A stretch of DNA of 64,000 nt from Gracilaria gracilis (lineage: Eukaryota; Rhodophyta; Florideophyceae; Gracilariales; Gracilariaceae). The notes under the pieces are model-generated. The model worked only from the letters and a program-made list of their open reading frames with translations, did no database searches and was not told the DNA's origin. Of this stretch, positions 39,101 through 48,494 are shown piece after piece. Within the stretch, counting starts at the first letter, position 1. The number at the start of each line of letters is the position of its first letter. Both the position numbers and the translations under genes were made by a program. The DNA lies in the NCBI GenBank assembly GCA_030374805.1, contig JARGSG010000054.1:186001-250000 (forward strand). Direction: 5' to 3'.

Positions 39101-41355
39101 TCCTGAATTTGGTTAGACAGGAGATCTATTCTCATGTCCTCTTCTTCTTTATCCTTTTCTCTACTGTTCACTGCGCGCTCCAATTCTTGAATTCTGAGAT
39201 CTTTCTCCTGCAAGGCCGCAAGGCGGTTCCGTTCATCTGCGTACAAACTCTCATATTCTTGTGCATGAACCTTCATTGCCTCTAATGCCTTCTCTCGTTC
39301 AAGATCTGCGATTTCACGTTCATGACTAACAATCTGCAATTGCTGCTTCAGCTGCTCTTCTTGCAACTGAGCCTGCGACTTCACATGTTGTAACTGGCGT
39401 TGTAAATCATCGGTCTCATGCACAAGAGAATTCCTCTCAGATGAGATTCGTTCAATGTCTGATCTCATCGTCTCAATCTGTTCCGCAATCAACGCTTCCC
39501 TTTCACGTGCAGCAACTTCATCCGCTCGCATTACTTGAATCAAATGATGTGCTTCTTTGATCCCGTCGCCGCCACGCTCAATGGCTGCATCTCTTTCCGC
39601 CTCAGCATCTTGTTTCTCACGAATAGCGACCTCAACATTTCCGAGAAGCGATTCCTTTTCTCCAGCAAGAGTTTCGCTCAATTCCTGAGTTCGCTCTAAA
39701 TCATCTTTCAGAGTAAGAATCGACCTCTTAAGATCTTCGTTTTGATGCTCTTCATCAGTTTTTGCAGAGATCGCTTTATCTCTCTCTTCAATAAGTCGCT
39801 GAATCTCAGTTCTCAAGGCCTCCATCTCGTGTGCCGACCTCGAATTCGATTCTTGGCTCTCTGTATATACTGGGAATACTTCTTTCATCTCTGCTTGCGA
39901 CTCTGTTCTTTCTTGTTCTGACGAAGTAGGTTCATGATTCGGCTCACTTTCCCCCGCATCAATTGGATATCGCTGGCTGCTTTCCGAAATAGGCTCATTC
40001 GGTGGAGGTGCTAGGTCTGGGGCATTGTTCGACACCCAGAAACTATCCGACTCTTCCAACTGTGGATGTTGTGATTCATCATGAGTTGCAAACGGAGAGC
40101 TGTCGAGCTTTGCCTCGCTCCTCAGCCCGTCCTGTGGTGATAAATCTGAATGGAAGGCATCACTGTTCTCAGAAGTAGGAGTCACTTCTGGTTCAAAGAG
40201 AACAGATTCTTGTTGCACCTCGGGGACGACAGGGGACGTAAATCGAGGTTCTCTTTCTTGTGAAATGGATTGATTAAAAAGTTCTTGCGCACCATCGCCG
40301 GCATCAGGAACGTCGCTCGGAGCTTCAGCTGGGACCACACTGGAGTCAATAACTTGAGATGGTTCTGGCAGGACAGGTGGAAAGGCGCTTTGATTATCTT
40401 CTGCCTTGCTAGGTTCAACAGAGAACCACTCCACATCTGCCCCCGTATCCTGCGCGAGTGGTTTCGGGTCTTCGCTGTACATTTCATCTGCCGCGTGTTG
40501 AACGCCCATCTGCTCATCACTCTCAACGTTCCAACCATCATCACCCCAGTCAATGAATTCATCAACATCTGCTTCCGGCGGCTTTTCTTCAGAAGTTGGT
40601 CCATGTGTGAACCCAGCTGTCTCCTGTGGCTCTTGTTCCACTTGCTCGAAAGTTGGCTCTGGCGACCATTGAACGTCCGACACTGGCTCCGGGTCAATTG
40701 GTACGTCACTTGATTTCGATGCTTCCGCAGCATGATCATCTTCAGTACCGATAAGCATACCAGATTCTGTCTCCGGGGGTAGTGCGTCGGTAGATAGTGT
40801 TTCCGGAGGTGGTGTTTCGGGAGACAGTGTTTCCGGAGGTGGTGCTTCGGGAGATAATGTTTCCGGAGGTGTCTGCTGCGAAACAAATTGAGATCCGTCG
40901 GCAGCTATAAAACCGTTCTTCTGTTCTGTCATTGGATGCGCCGGGGTAACAAAGGACGTCGGGACTGGAGGTGCAAGCGCAGACGATTGCGGTTTCGATG
41001 AAACAATACCTGTTACAACGTATCGAGACCGCCGATTTCCTTTTCGCGCTGAAACATCCGCAGAAGGTTGTGGCGGAGCATCAGGGACAGGGGGAGGGGC
41101 TAGCATAGTGGGTGGCGGCGGTGGAGAGTCTGGCGGCGGAGGTGGTTGTGAAACATCTTCATCAAAACCGTTTTTATTCCAGTTGTCCCAATCATCTTGC
41201 TGTGGTTGTTGTTCAGGGTGGGAATTTTCGGCAGCACGAATATGTTCGCCGTCTTCTTCTGCTGCCGCTGCCTGTAACACTTCCTGTGCGACTTGCGCAG
41301 CCGACTTGGCATGTTCGCGAACGCGCTCTCTGAAAGACCCAAGCTTGGTCCACAT
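36121..41355 (-). CDS. GRAB-domain golgin (GMAP-210/Rud3/plant GC3-like)
   Basis: This 1744-residue protein looks like a Golgi tether. Residues 1-30 (MWTKLGSFRERVREHAKSAA) resemble the short amphipathic start of plant golgin candidates 3/4. A Pro-rich region with PPPPPDSPPPPP and a PPPETLSPE repeat follows, then acidic low complexity up to about 500. Residues about 505-1630 are almost continuous coiled coil. Near 1645-1690 the segment DRRVVRQLLVSYFRVGS, then VLELMSRMLAFSEPD, matches the GRAB domain, which binds ARF1-type GTPases and anchors GMAP-210 and Rud3p to the cis-Golgi. The frame stays open for 5.2 kb without introns. PI4K-beta in the same window acts on the same membrane; this is adjacency, not proof of joint control. 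Confidence 0.85.
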   Translation of the reverse strand: MWTKLGSFRERVREHAKSAAQVAQEVLQAAAAEEDGEHIRAAENSHPEQQPQQDDWDNWNKNGFDEDVSQPPPPPDSPPPPPTMLAPPPVPDAPPQPSADVSARKGNRRSRYVVTGIVSSKPQSSALAPPVPTSFVTPAHPMTEQKNGFIAADGSQFVSQQTPPETLSPEAPPPETLSPETPPPETLSTDALPPETESGMLIGTEDDHAAEASKSSDVPIDPEPVSDVQWSPEPTFEQVEQEPQETAGFTHGPTSEEKPPEADVDEFIDWGDDGWNVESDEQMGVQHAADEMYSEDPKPLAQDTGADVEWFSVEPSKAEDNQSAFPPVLPEPSQVIDSSVVPAEAPSDVPDAGDGAQELFNQSISQEREPRFTSPVVPEVQQESVLFEPEVTPTSENSDAFHSDLSPQDGLRSEAKLDSSPFATHDESQHPQLEESDSFWVSNNAPDLAPPPNEPISESSQRYPIDAGESEPNHEPTSSEQERTESQAEMKEVFPVYTESQESNSRSAHEMEALRTEIQRLIEERDKAISAKTDEEHQNEDLKRSILTLKDDLERTQELSETLAGEKESLLGNVEVAIREKQDAEAERDAAIERGGDGIKEAHHLIQVMRADEVAAREREALIAEQIETMRSDIERISSERNSLVHETDDLQRQLQHVKSQAQLQEEQLKQQLQIVSHEREIADLEREKALEAMKVHAQEYESLYADERNRLAALQEKDLRIQELERAVNSREKDKEEEDMRIDLLSNQIQEMKDRTHDVIEERNSFYQEKVGLENEIESFSARHEQVIRDLQDTKREGACFKGERDEARTRYTSMQHQNAELKKLLETLSGERDRLIQERTAAAASSDSVSDREKVLAQECEKKTKSMAQMQRKVTSLLNKIEKLTLQGGAFQRQRDEASARLRSAGEEFMTLHSKLEYITNERDGLKADIARIREERDNANFRAQELSSNAAEHLLVQEKLHAKTEEVDEFAKRLEESQKEVSELLERESSLKQKGTSLASELSQLQGRVEVLVRERDSAISQKSVSEQAGTDMREKVGQLEEELATVGKKAKTLEADLHSSKETSEAQLGVVKGELLAEQKSRQEACENLETLQNEVSLYRRYVSDVHDKIRSSLRNSSAVWEQSPLFFSNISVWPEIPDENREVDPASIISVVTVYAELLSKMADQVLSTCQDHQLTKHQLSEYSSQLTKQAEERESLEQFEGRCAFLEEELASTQRSLQNSSSERDSMRQQLEELTNALTTSKIRESELEEELRVAHETLKMEIEKVSQVSTGEVEQARQELQKLTSSLNTIWGMIQKSLDIEHLETFTDDGSDFADPVQSNIGVHVLRGTASLVAALSRARSHLEESQQRCQNAEKEVGRLTDRAEIAEQERDAFRGSNERLERKAKNSRSEGHEEAKKHYEVVITQMEDELDDLRHNLDSMTDKSERSEKEAGELRALCTKLTSQLNSRTNEVDEAEEKIVYLQDQVTTLGEDLEEAHRRLQEHEEESAVAQREGVERLTSELQEASAELEKTLELCSRLQSTSDEAEAKAKECELLAETHRQAEENLRIAIEQLEAGQDSLVEQRTIELQQKLMEMDSKMEEANERVSSVNVAENKLKIQDEEIKELRGAIGRLADERVELKLELEKSLSRLNHPDAGGQLVDRRVVRQLLVSYFRVGSVRKRDVLELMSRMLAFSEPDNIAVGLKRRALIDRLGSLVQAPELDNASLPPIGTVSDKWIEFLMKETEEGEEQAKGW
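40771..40870 (-). repeat. 30-bp coding repeat in the golgin
   Basis: Tandem 30-base units encode PPPETLSPE-type decapeptides (two near-perfect copies, one degenerate, one partial). They lie in the Pro-rich N-terminal region. Confidence 0.85.
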
Positions 41356-42188
41356 CTCGTCAAAATCTGACCCACGAGTCTTGATGTAGTAGGGACCGTG
41401 ATTAGAATAGTTAGAAGGGGATAATGGAAGTGACGAAGTAGTTCTTGGGAAGTTAAAGACCGGAAAAGGTGGTCTAAAAAGCGTTGGACCTCCAACTGGA
41501 CCCTGTTTGGAGAACGAAATTATACTGGCTGACTAGTGATTCATTTGCACCAGTGCTTGGTCGAATGACGAAATTGAAATCTACTAAAATACAGAACACT
41601 AGCCATCTGTAATTCTCGCCAGTGCTCGCAGGCGTCACACTGGAAATCAACGATGGGCGTCAATCATCATCGCCCCCTCTGGTTTTGAGATAATCTCTAC
41701 GACCCTCTCTGCTCTCTACAGTCATTTAGCAAACTCTCGAGAAGATGTGTTGAAAGTGCAGGGTGTAGATATCAGTTCTTTCGTGCATTTTAGTAAGTTA
41801 CCTGTACTCTGCGGAAAGCGAGTAGAAAGTGGGAAGGCATGGGTGTATAGCTTTACGTAATGTTCCAAGCGCTCCACACGGCTGAATGCTTTCGAACCCT
41901 AGAGACAGATGTGGAGCATTAAGTTGCTTTTGGAGGAGTTTTGAAAAGCACAGCAACTGCATCACGCTCCAGAACTGGTGGAACAGATTGCGCGGTAAAG
42001 AAAAGTGCATAGGTTCTTGTGACATGTCCTTCATGTGACGACAACGAAAAAGAGCAGTCGCGAAAGCCCAAAAATGTTTGCAATGATAACCTTCAGATTG
42101 AACATGTGCACCCTCTCCTCTTTGAAACAGAGGCACACGTCTCTTGCTGCCGGTGAAGTACAAAATTACGGAGTAGTCTGCGTTTCCA
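41356..42188. other. Golgin promoter and 3' flank of the AP endonuclease
   Basis: No gene visible on either strand. Confidence 0.45.
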
Positions 42189-43085
42189 TCACAGGATACC
42201 GTCCGTCAACTCGATAAGCATCGGACAATGGTCACTACCTCGTACATGGTCTAGTATTGTTACGCTCTTGACTGCAGGGATCATATCATTAGACACCAAC
42301 GCATAATCAATTCTCCATCCATCATTCCGTTCCCGTGCTCTTGTTTTATAATCCCAATACGTGAACGCCTGTTGGTGCGGGTTCATCGTACGATAGATAT
42401 CAACCAACCCACAAGTTTCCAACGTATCCTCAAGAGAGGTTCTTTCTAACTGAGAATACCCGGCGCGGTCTTTCACACTGTGTTCATCGAACACATCAAG
42501 GGGCTCTCTCGCGACGTTAAGATCACCCACAACCATTACTGGTTTGCCCATCATTCGCATGTTTCTGATATGTTTACTTAGAGCTCGATCCCACGATAAA
42601 CGAACGTCTAAGCGTTTGAGAGAGGTGCCAGAGTTGACGTTGTACACATTGATAAGAAACAGGCAAGGATATTCAATCATGACCATACGGCCTTCCTCAT
42701 CGCCGATTGTATGATTGATTTTGCGTTGACATATGCGAATACGCTCTCGTGAATACGTAGCAGTTCCAGAGTAGCCCAGCCTCGACGTACTGGAATGAAA
42801 CACAAAATGCTCAAAGTGCGGCAGAGCGTCGAAAAAGTGTTGCTCATGTCGCTGCTGAAGCTTTGTCTCCTGCAGGCACACAACGTACGGATCATAGGTG
42901 CGGAGCAAGTCGCGCAACACATGCGGGTTGTTCCTGGTAAGCGCTCGCAAACCATTGATGTTCCATGACAGAATGGTCTTGGTGTTGGTGGAGCCAAGGC
43001 TGCAACGCGGAGCTCGGGATACGAGAGCGGGTGAGCGAGCTGCAAACACGGAGTGCGGCGTGCAAAACGCTGGGCTTGAGCGCAT
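42189..43085 (-). CDS. AP endonuclease / exonuclease III family (APE1-like)
   Basis: The 298-residue enzyme belongs to the ExoIII/APE1 group, which cuts DNA 5' of abasic sites in base excision repair. Signatures include WNINGLRA with Asn42/Asn44, LQETK with the catalytic Glu73, VGDLNVA with Asp188 and Asn190, WRIDYALVS, and the final GSDHCP with Asp285 and His286. Residues 1-35 (SSPAFCTPHSVFAARSPALV, then SRAPRCSL) lack acids and are rich in Ser/Arg, which suggests targeting to plastid or mitochondrion. The gene diverges from the SVIP-like gene with 346 bases between the starts. No intron. Confidence 0.95.
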   Translation of the reverse strand: MRSSPAFCTPHSVFAARSPALVSRAPRCSLGSTNTKTILSWNINGLRALTRNNPHVLRDLLRTYDPYVVCLQETKLQQRHEQHFFDALPHFEHFVFHSSTSRLGYSGTATYSRERIRICQRKINHTIGDEEGRMVMIEYPCLFLINVYNVNSGTSLKRLDVRLSWDRALSKHIRNMRMMGKPVMVVGDLNVAREPLDVFDEHSVKDRAGYSQLERTSLEDTLETCGLVDIYRTMNPHQQAFTYWDYKTRARERNDGWRIDYALVSNDMIPAVKSVTILDHVRGSDHCPMLIELTDGIL

Positions 43086-43431
43086 GTTTATGGCGGCGTG
43101 AACGCGATGTGATCTGACGGAGAAAGATGGGCAGGTGCGTGAGCAAAAAATGGGGCATCATGATGAAGCGAACAACGTGGCGCTCGTGTCAGGATTACGT
43201 AAAAGAAAGGGGGCGGCAGCGCAAAAAGTTGCATTGGTCGAAACCGGCAACGCGTGGCAGCAGCGACGATACAAAACGGCGCCGTTCAAACGTTTCGAGG
43301 GGGAGTCGGGACCAAGCGCACTTGAACGGGCGTTCATCCGCGAGCTTTTTGCGCGCACACGCTTCGCGCCTCACGCACAAGGGCGCGGCTGCAAGCGCAT
43401 CTCCGAGGGAGCAAACGCAAGAAAGGAAGCC
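43086..43431. promoter_or_regulatory. Divergent promoter between APE1-like and SVIP-like genes
   Basis: A 346-base region separates two head-to-head starts and probably serves both. The plus-strand frame of the SVIP-like gene is open through most of it but has no conserved content. Confidence 0.5.
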
Positions 43432-43773
43432 ATGGGCAATCTGTGCTGCGGCGAGGACGACGCGCCCGCGCTCAAGGGCGCCAAACAAACGGTATCCGGT
43501 GGCGCGCCGCCACGCAACGTGATGACGCCGACGACGGCGGAGCGTCGCGACCAGGCGCTCAAGGCGGCCGAAGAACGCGCGCGAAAAGGCGCCGTACGCG
43601 GAACGCAACGTCAACAGTACGTATCTGGTCGCAACCACTTCCAAACGCAACAGCGTGAGCGTTGGCGTCTGACATGTTCGTCTCCGTCCTCCCAAACCAG
43701 CCCGAAACCGAAGCGAAAGTCGTTCGATAGGCCGCCCACCGCTGCTGGCGGCGCCGACATAGCCGTAAGTTGA
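43432..43773 (+). CDS. SVIP-like small p97/VCP-interacting protein
   Basis: The ATG at 43432 opens MGNLCCGEDD, a typical N-myristoylation plus palmitoylation start. Then ERRDQALKAAEERARKGAVR matches the VCP-interacting motif of SVIP (an Ala/Arg/Glu helix ending SRG or VRG). SVIP in animals binds p97/VCP and limits ER-associated degradation. Read without splicing, the product has 113 residues. A possible 84-bp intron (43617-43700, starts GTACGT, ends AACCAG, CTGAC branch-like site) keeps the frame and gives 85 residues, close to SVIP's 77. The end (PPTAAGGADIAVS) recalls the SVIP C-terminus. The frame extends further 5' without an ATG of comparable quality. Both forms are possible. Confidence 0.6.
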   Translation: MGNLCCGEDDAPALKGAKQTVSGGAPPRNVMTPTTAERRDQALKAAEERARKGAVRGTQRQQYVSGRNHFQTQQRERWRLTCSSPSSQTSPKPKRKSFDRPPTAAGGADIAVS

Positions 43774-44559
43774 AGCTCTCGCGCCAAATATTGTTACAAC
43801 AAGGCGCCACTAACAACAAGCCACGTGTCGCGCGTTGCGCGCCTCGTACAGGACTGGATGTGACGGCAGCTGTCACAGCACAGCGCGGCTGACGAAAGTA
43901 AAGCGTAAGCGTTTGGCATGGCAGCCCGCCATGGCATGTAGGGTTTCTCGCAACGCTCCGCCGCCCATAAGCGCCAATCGGCGGCGCGCGCGCACGCCTA
44001 TCCAATCAGGGCGCGCATCGCGCCAGCCAGCCGCGCGCCGTTACCGGCCGCGTGCAAATTGCACTCGCGCGCGCGCCAATCAGCGACGCGCGCGCAGCGA
44101 GTGGCTTTGCAACTGCCCGACTTACGCGCCTTCGTCGGCGTGACTGACGCGTCTGCTTCCGGCTGTTTGACTGTATTTGACGCTGTGGAGATGCGCCCTT
44201 TACACAACTGCGTTCCGCACAGCGCCCCCCCTCCCCCGCCTGCGTTTGCTGCTTTGTTTGCTGCGCTGCAACTCGCGCGCCTCGCGCTGCTGCTGTTTGT
44301 TCCGCGTCTTCCGAAGCCACCGTCTGAGTCTAGAGTTGATTTACGTGCCACAACCAGAAAGTCCTCTCACCTCGCGTCGTACCCGCCTTCCTTACCGCGC
44401 CGCCTTCCTTACCGCGCCGCCTTCCTTACCACGCCGCCTTCCTTACCACGCCGCCTTCCTTACCACGCCGCCTTCCTTACCACGCCGCCTTCTCCACACG
44501 CACTTACGTACCACCCCCTCTCGTTTCTTCCTTGTCCGTCCTACATCCCGCGCACACGT
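43774..44559. promoter_or_regulatory. GC-rich promoter of the BRSK-like kinase with CCAAT boxes
   Basis: Three CCAAT boxes followed by C lie at 43974, 44002 and 44076, in CGCG-rich DNA, which would fit NF-Y. A 17-base minisatellite follows at 44382-44483, just upstream of the start. The frame is open through this region but lacks conserved content. Confidence 0.45.
44382..44483 (+). repeat. 17-bp minisatellite x6 in the kinase leader
   Basis: Six tandem units of GCCGCCTTCCTTACCAC (the first two with GC at the end). As 17 is not a multiple of three, the array is unlikely to be coding and supports the downstream ATG. Confidence 0.9.
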
Positions 44560-46023
44560 ATGGTAGCGCCTATTGGCAACTACGTTCCCATCTCCACGCT
44601 TGGCGTGGGCGCTACCGGCAAGGTAAAACTCGCGCGCCACAAAACCACGGACCAGCTAGTCGCGCTCAAGATCATCCGCAAGCATGTCCTGCAGAACAAG
44701 CCGCACCTGCTGCAGAAGATCCGTCGAGAGATCGCCATCATGAAGCTAGTGGCCGCCAATTCGCGTCACATTCGCCGCCTTCGCTCCCAAACTCACCCGC
44801 CAACCTCCGCCCCAAGCGCCCATCCACACGTCGGAATCCTCAACCTCATCGACGTGTACGACACCGATACCTCCATCGTGCTCGTGCTGGAGTACTGTCA
44901 GGGTGGTGAACTCTTCGACTACCTCGTACAAAGAGGGCATTTACCACACTCTCAGGTGCTACATTTCTTCCAGCAGCTCGTGTACGCGCTCCAGTTTTGT
45001 CATAATCGCGCCGTCTGTCACCGCGATCTCAAGCCCGAAAACGTCCTGCTCACCGCAGACGGCCGCGTAAAGCTCGCCGATTTTGGAATGGCCGCCATAA
45101 CCACCCCGGGCGCCCTCATGGCCACTTCATGTGGCTCGCCTCAGTACTGTGCCCCAGAGGTGTTACTAGGAGAGCCTTACGAAGGAAGCGCAGCCGATGT
45201 GTGGTCCCTCGGTGTCGTGCTCTTCGCCATGACTACAGGCGGTCTACCGTTCGACGATGACAACTTACAACGTCTCATCTCCAAGATTCAGACCGGCGCG
45301 TTTTACGTTCCACCACAAGTACCACCACCGCTTGCCGAGCTCATGCAAGCTATGCTGTGCGTAGACCCCGTCAAGCGAATCACGCTCGAACAGATTAAGG
45401 AGTTGCCATGGTTCAACTCGCAGCCTTGTCGAGCAGATGTGTACTGCGAGGATCACTTCAGCGTTCGCCACATTGTGGGCGATTTCCTTGATGCTCCTGT
45501 GTCTATGCCTGATCCTCAGATATTGCGCTACTTGGCTGATCTGGGACTTGGGGACTTTCCCACGTTGCGTCGCAGATTGACTTCTCAGGAATCATGTCTA
45601 GAACGCGATTGTTACTACCAGTTTGCTGAACTCGATCATCAAGCGCTTGAATTTCGTGAAGTCGACGAGATTCCAATGTCGCCGCTTACTGTCTCTCAAG
45701 ACAACTCGCCCAAGTTTCGTGACGCTGTGCGCGATAGCTCAAAGTCGCGCGAGGAGTCTTTCGTTCATTCTATCAATGACGCTGTCAAGGCTGCTGTCAA
45801 GAACGACAGTGTTCACCAGAAGATGCAACAGTTTCAATCAGAGACGAAGGAAGCCAATTGGGTGGAACGAGACGATTGCCTTGACTTTGACGTTCGCTGG
45901 TTTGCCGAATGGAGGGACGCGCTGCCTTCCGAGAGTGAACACGAATCTGCAGCTTCCTCCATACTTCAACTGCCGCACAAGTGCGCTGCACAGCCCTCGT
46001 TTCCAAGCTTGGCGTTGCGATGA
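44560..46023 (+). CDS. Ser/Thr protein kinase, CAMKL group (BRSK/SAD, Gin4/Hsl1-like)
   Basis: The 487-residue kinase has the start MVAPIGNYVPISTLGVGATG with its Gly loop, catalytic Lys37 (VALKIIRKH), HRDLKPEN (154-161), DFG (174-176), and the activation segment TSCGSPQYCAPE. This is typical of SNF1-related kinases such as BRSK/SAD and yeast Gin4/Hsl1, which link polarity and nutrient state to the cell cycle; activation-loop phosphorylation by an LKB1-type kinase is expected. About 23 extra residues (65-87) are inserted before HPHVGILNLIDVYDTDT; no in-frame GT-AG intron explains them. Residues 290-340 could be a UBA-like region. The C-terminal 150 residues are unassigned. The upstream in-frame extension is rejected because of the 17-base array. 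Confidence 0.9.
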   Translation: MVAPIGNYVPISTLGVGATGKVKLARHKTTDQLVALKIIRKHVLQNKPHLLQKIRREIAIMKLVAANSRHIRRLRSQTHPPTSAPSAHPHVGILNLIDVYDTDTSIVLVLEYCQGGELFDYLVQRGHLPHSQVLHFFQQLVYALQFCHNRAVCHRDLKPENVLLTADGRVKLADFGMAAITTPGALMATSCGSPQYCAPEVLLGEPYEGSAADVWSLGVVLFAMTTGGLPFDDDNLQRLISKIQTGAFYVPPQVPPPLAELMQAMLCVDPVKRITLEQIKELPWFNSQPCRADVYCEDHFSVRHIVGDFLDAPVSMPDPQILRYLADLGLGDFPTLRRRLTSQESCLERDCYYQFAELDHQALEFREVDEIPMSPLTVSQDNSPKFRDAVRDSSKSREESFVHSINDAVKAAVKNDSVHQKMQQFQSETKEANWVERDDCLDFDVRWFAEWRDALPSESEHESAASSILQLPHKCAAQPSFPSLALR

Positions 46024-46404
46024 GGCCCCTTGGACGGCGAAAGAGGCGGCTGTTCGAGACGGTACGATAAGGGCTAATTGAAAGCACACGCGCGAATGAC
46101 GCGGGGGTTAATGTCTCATTTCTTAGGGTCACGCCGGAATATGGTATACAAGATGTTGTTTGCACCACACCCTTTGTTCTGCATGTCACCGGAAACCACT
46201 GGGAGACGGCCCAATGCGTTGTAGTCCACATTCTATGTAGAAACAGCGAATTCATGAAGCGAGAGAAGTGAGTTCAAAAGTCACACAGATGTACACATCA
46301 TGAACTTTTAAGAAAATGACAATGTATGTGACATTCGATGCCCACAATTTTTCATTATTATGTTTGACAGTAAAGACATTCAATATACAAGAGTGTATGT
46401 GTTA
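46024..46404. other. Convergent 3' flanks of kinase and U2A'
   Basis: No gene visible; probably two 3' untranslated regions. Confidence 0.45.
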
Positions 46405-47220
46405 TCAGGTTGCTTCGACGGTGTCGGCGTTGTTGGATGGCGTGTGAGAAGACGTGAGCATTTCGCGAATCGTGCCGTTCTTGACGGCAGTGTGGATGCG
46501 TACAACTTCTTCGACGGTTTTGGCGGCTTCGATGCGCGCTCGAACTGCCGCTGCCTCGGACGGCGATAGCGCCACTGAACGTTTTGATTTGGTGCCTTCG
46601 GCTGTGGGCGGCTGTTCAGAGGCGGCATTTGTGTCATTATGGCCACTTTGTCGACGTCGCTTCTGCGTTGGGGTTTTAAGCTGTGCTCGCTTCCGCTTCT
46701 TTGTGTTGGATGGCTGACTTTTCGCGTGCTTGGAGGCTGAGATGCGCTTTCGCTCTTCTAAGGTGACCTTTGTGAAATTGAAGATGGTGAGCGACGGAAT
46801 GGCTTCCAGCACGGTTCGTCGAACATCGGGAAGAGTGGCGACAGGGTTGTTCAAAATGGAGAGCACCTCAAGCTGTTTAAAGCGCGACAATTCAGGCAGA
46901 TTAAGATGCTCCAACGAGTGAATGCGATTCGAGGTAAGAATGAGCGTTTGTAAGTTGGGTAACGAATCGGCGACGCCTTTCGTTATGGCGGTGATACGAT
47001 TTGACCCGACGTACAGCGTGTGCAAACGTGGAAAGGGGGGGAACCCATCGCCAAGCTGAGATATGATGTTGGCGGATAGATCGATTACGTCGAAGGAATC
47101 TCGGGCGACGGCGAGGTTCTCGATGACGGGGATGGCGAGGTTGCGCAGGACGAGCTCCCGATCACCGAGACAGTTTAGCGACTGCGGGGCGGAATGCACG
47201 ACGTCCGGCGTGAGACGCAT
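46405..47220 (-). CDS. U2 small nuclear ribonucleoprotein A'
   Basis: The 271-residue protein matches U2A' (SNRPA1, yeast Lea1), which with U2B'' binds stem-loop IV of U2 snRNA in the spliceosome. It starts MRLTPDVV, followed by LNCLGDRELVLRNLAIPVIE, and has the LRR run (FDVIDLSANIISQLGDGFPP, LHTLYVGSNRI, LQTLILTSNRIHSL) and the cap VRRTVLEAIPSLTIFNFTKV. The C-terminal 110 residues are Lys/Arg-rich (KKRKRAQLKTPTQKRRRQ), a likely nuclear signal. The length is normal (human 255). Its presence agrees with spliceosomal introns in this genome. It diverges from ChlH. Confidence 0.95.
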   Translation of the reverse strand: MRLTPDVVHSAPQSLNCLGDRELVLRNLAIPVIENLAVARDSFDVIDLSANIISQLGDGFPPFPRLHTLYVGSNRITAITKGVADSLPNLQTLILTSNRIHSLEHLNLPELSRFKQLEVLSILNNPVATLPDVRRTVLEAIPSLTIFNFTKVTLEERKRISASKHAKSQPSNTKKRKRAQLKTPTQKRRRQSGHNDTNAASEQPPTAEGTKSKRSVALSPSEAAAVRARIEAAKTVEEVVRIHTAVKNGTIREMLTSSHTPSNNADTVEAT

Positions 47221-48494
47221 GCTGTGGCGGGTTCACGTTGAAGGGCGGTTTCGTCAGCGAGTCGGAAGGCGACGTTCATGCAACAAAAGTTGCCTACGCG
47301 AGCAAATGGGCGACGCCGTGCGCGTTGATCTTCTGTCTTTCAAGTTTCAAGTTGAAACTTTCAACCCGCTGGCAGTAGCAGCCTTGCAGTATGCCGGGGT
47401 AGCCCTCTTACCCTTGGTAACCCCCTTGGCTCCCAGCGAGCACCCAACGCGGCTCGGCGGCCACTTGTAATGGGAAGCGAAATGGATCAATGCCACTGTC
47501 AAGCAGTGATTAAAAAATTTGATCAAACTGTAAAGCACAGACTAACTTACAGCATCCCGCGGAATAAATAGCTGGGGGCGGCAAAGAGCGCGCAGGAGAG
47601 ACGCGGAGCTCACAAAACCCTAGATACAGCGCAAGGTACAGCCGCTGTATCATACCGTATCTTCAAGGGCCGAGGAATCTGCGAGATGAGCGAGCTGCGC
47701 CAGATCGCCCGAGCTATCTTACAGTAGATAGGCCCGCGCACAACAGAGCGCCCGGCGTCGGGCGCGAGCGCGCGCACGCGACTGTTGACGAGAATATCGG
47801 TTCGAGACAAACGACACGCCGCGCGCCACACGTTACGGCGAGCACGCCTTACGCGCAGCGCCCGCCAATCACGCGCCGCGCCGACGCGAAATATCTGGCA
47901 GACGCGCCGCCGCTCGCACACGTTGCACGCACTCACACTTGGCGCGCTCGTGGCGGCGGTTTTACCAATTCACGCAGCGCCACACACGACGGCAGCGCCA
48001 CCACACACGACGGCACAGCCATTGATCTGCGGGACGTTCCGGCTGCTGATTGGATGCGCTTGATCCGTTATGCTGGTGGCGGCGGTCGGTGAGTGGCGTC
48101 TGTTTGACGAAAATCGCCAAAAATTCTACCCGAGCTCGGAGCGGTTGCGCTGGAGGTGCGCGACGTAGACCGCTTTCCGCCACTTATTTGAGCTTGCTTT
48201 GCATTGGTGAATCCTTGAGCGCGCTGCTCGGAACGAGTGCAGTTGAGGCGCGTTTGTTTAGCACCGCAGCTATTGTGCGTGTGCGGGCCAGTTACACCTT
48301 CGGTCGCTGCCAGCTCGGGCACGTCGTTACTGCCCGCTTTCTTTCCAGTCACCCCCTTGAGCCAAGTTCCGGTTTCGTTTTGCATCGGGCGCCCTCATCT
48401 TTTCGCACCGCCGTCGTCGCGGATTACTTTAGTATTTCTTCATCTGCAGCACTACCGCTTGCTCTTCTTCGCTCGTCGTTCAACACTGTACAAT
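47221..48494. promoter_or_regulatory. Divergent promoter between U2A' and ChlH
   Basis: The 1.27-kb region between head-to-head genes is GC-rich, with a CCAAT at 47865 and an ATTGG at 48049. No gene is supported within it. The ChlH frame is open for 258 bases before its ATG without conserved content. Confidence 0.45.

Noticed and set aside
44059-44559. N-terminal extension of the kinase frame
   Set aside because: It starts with TTG and runs through a 17-base minisatellite that is not a multiple of three.
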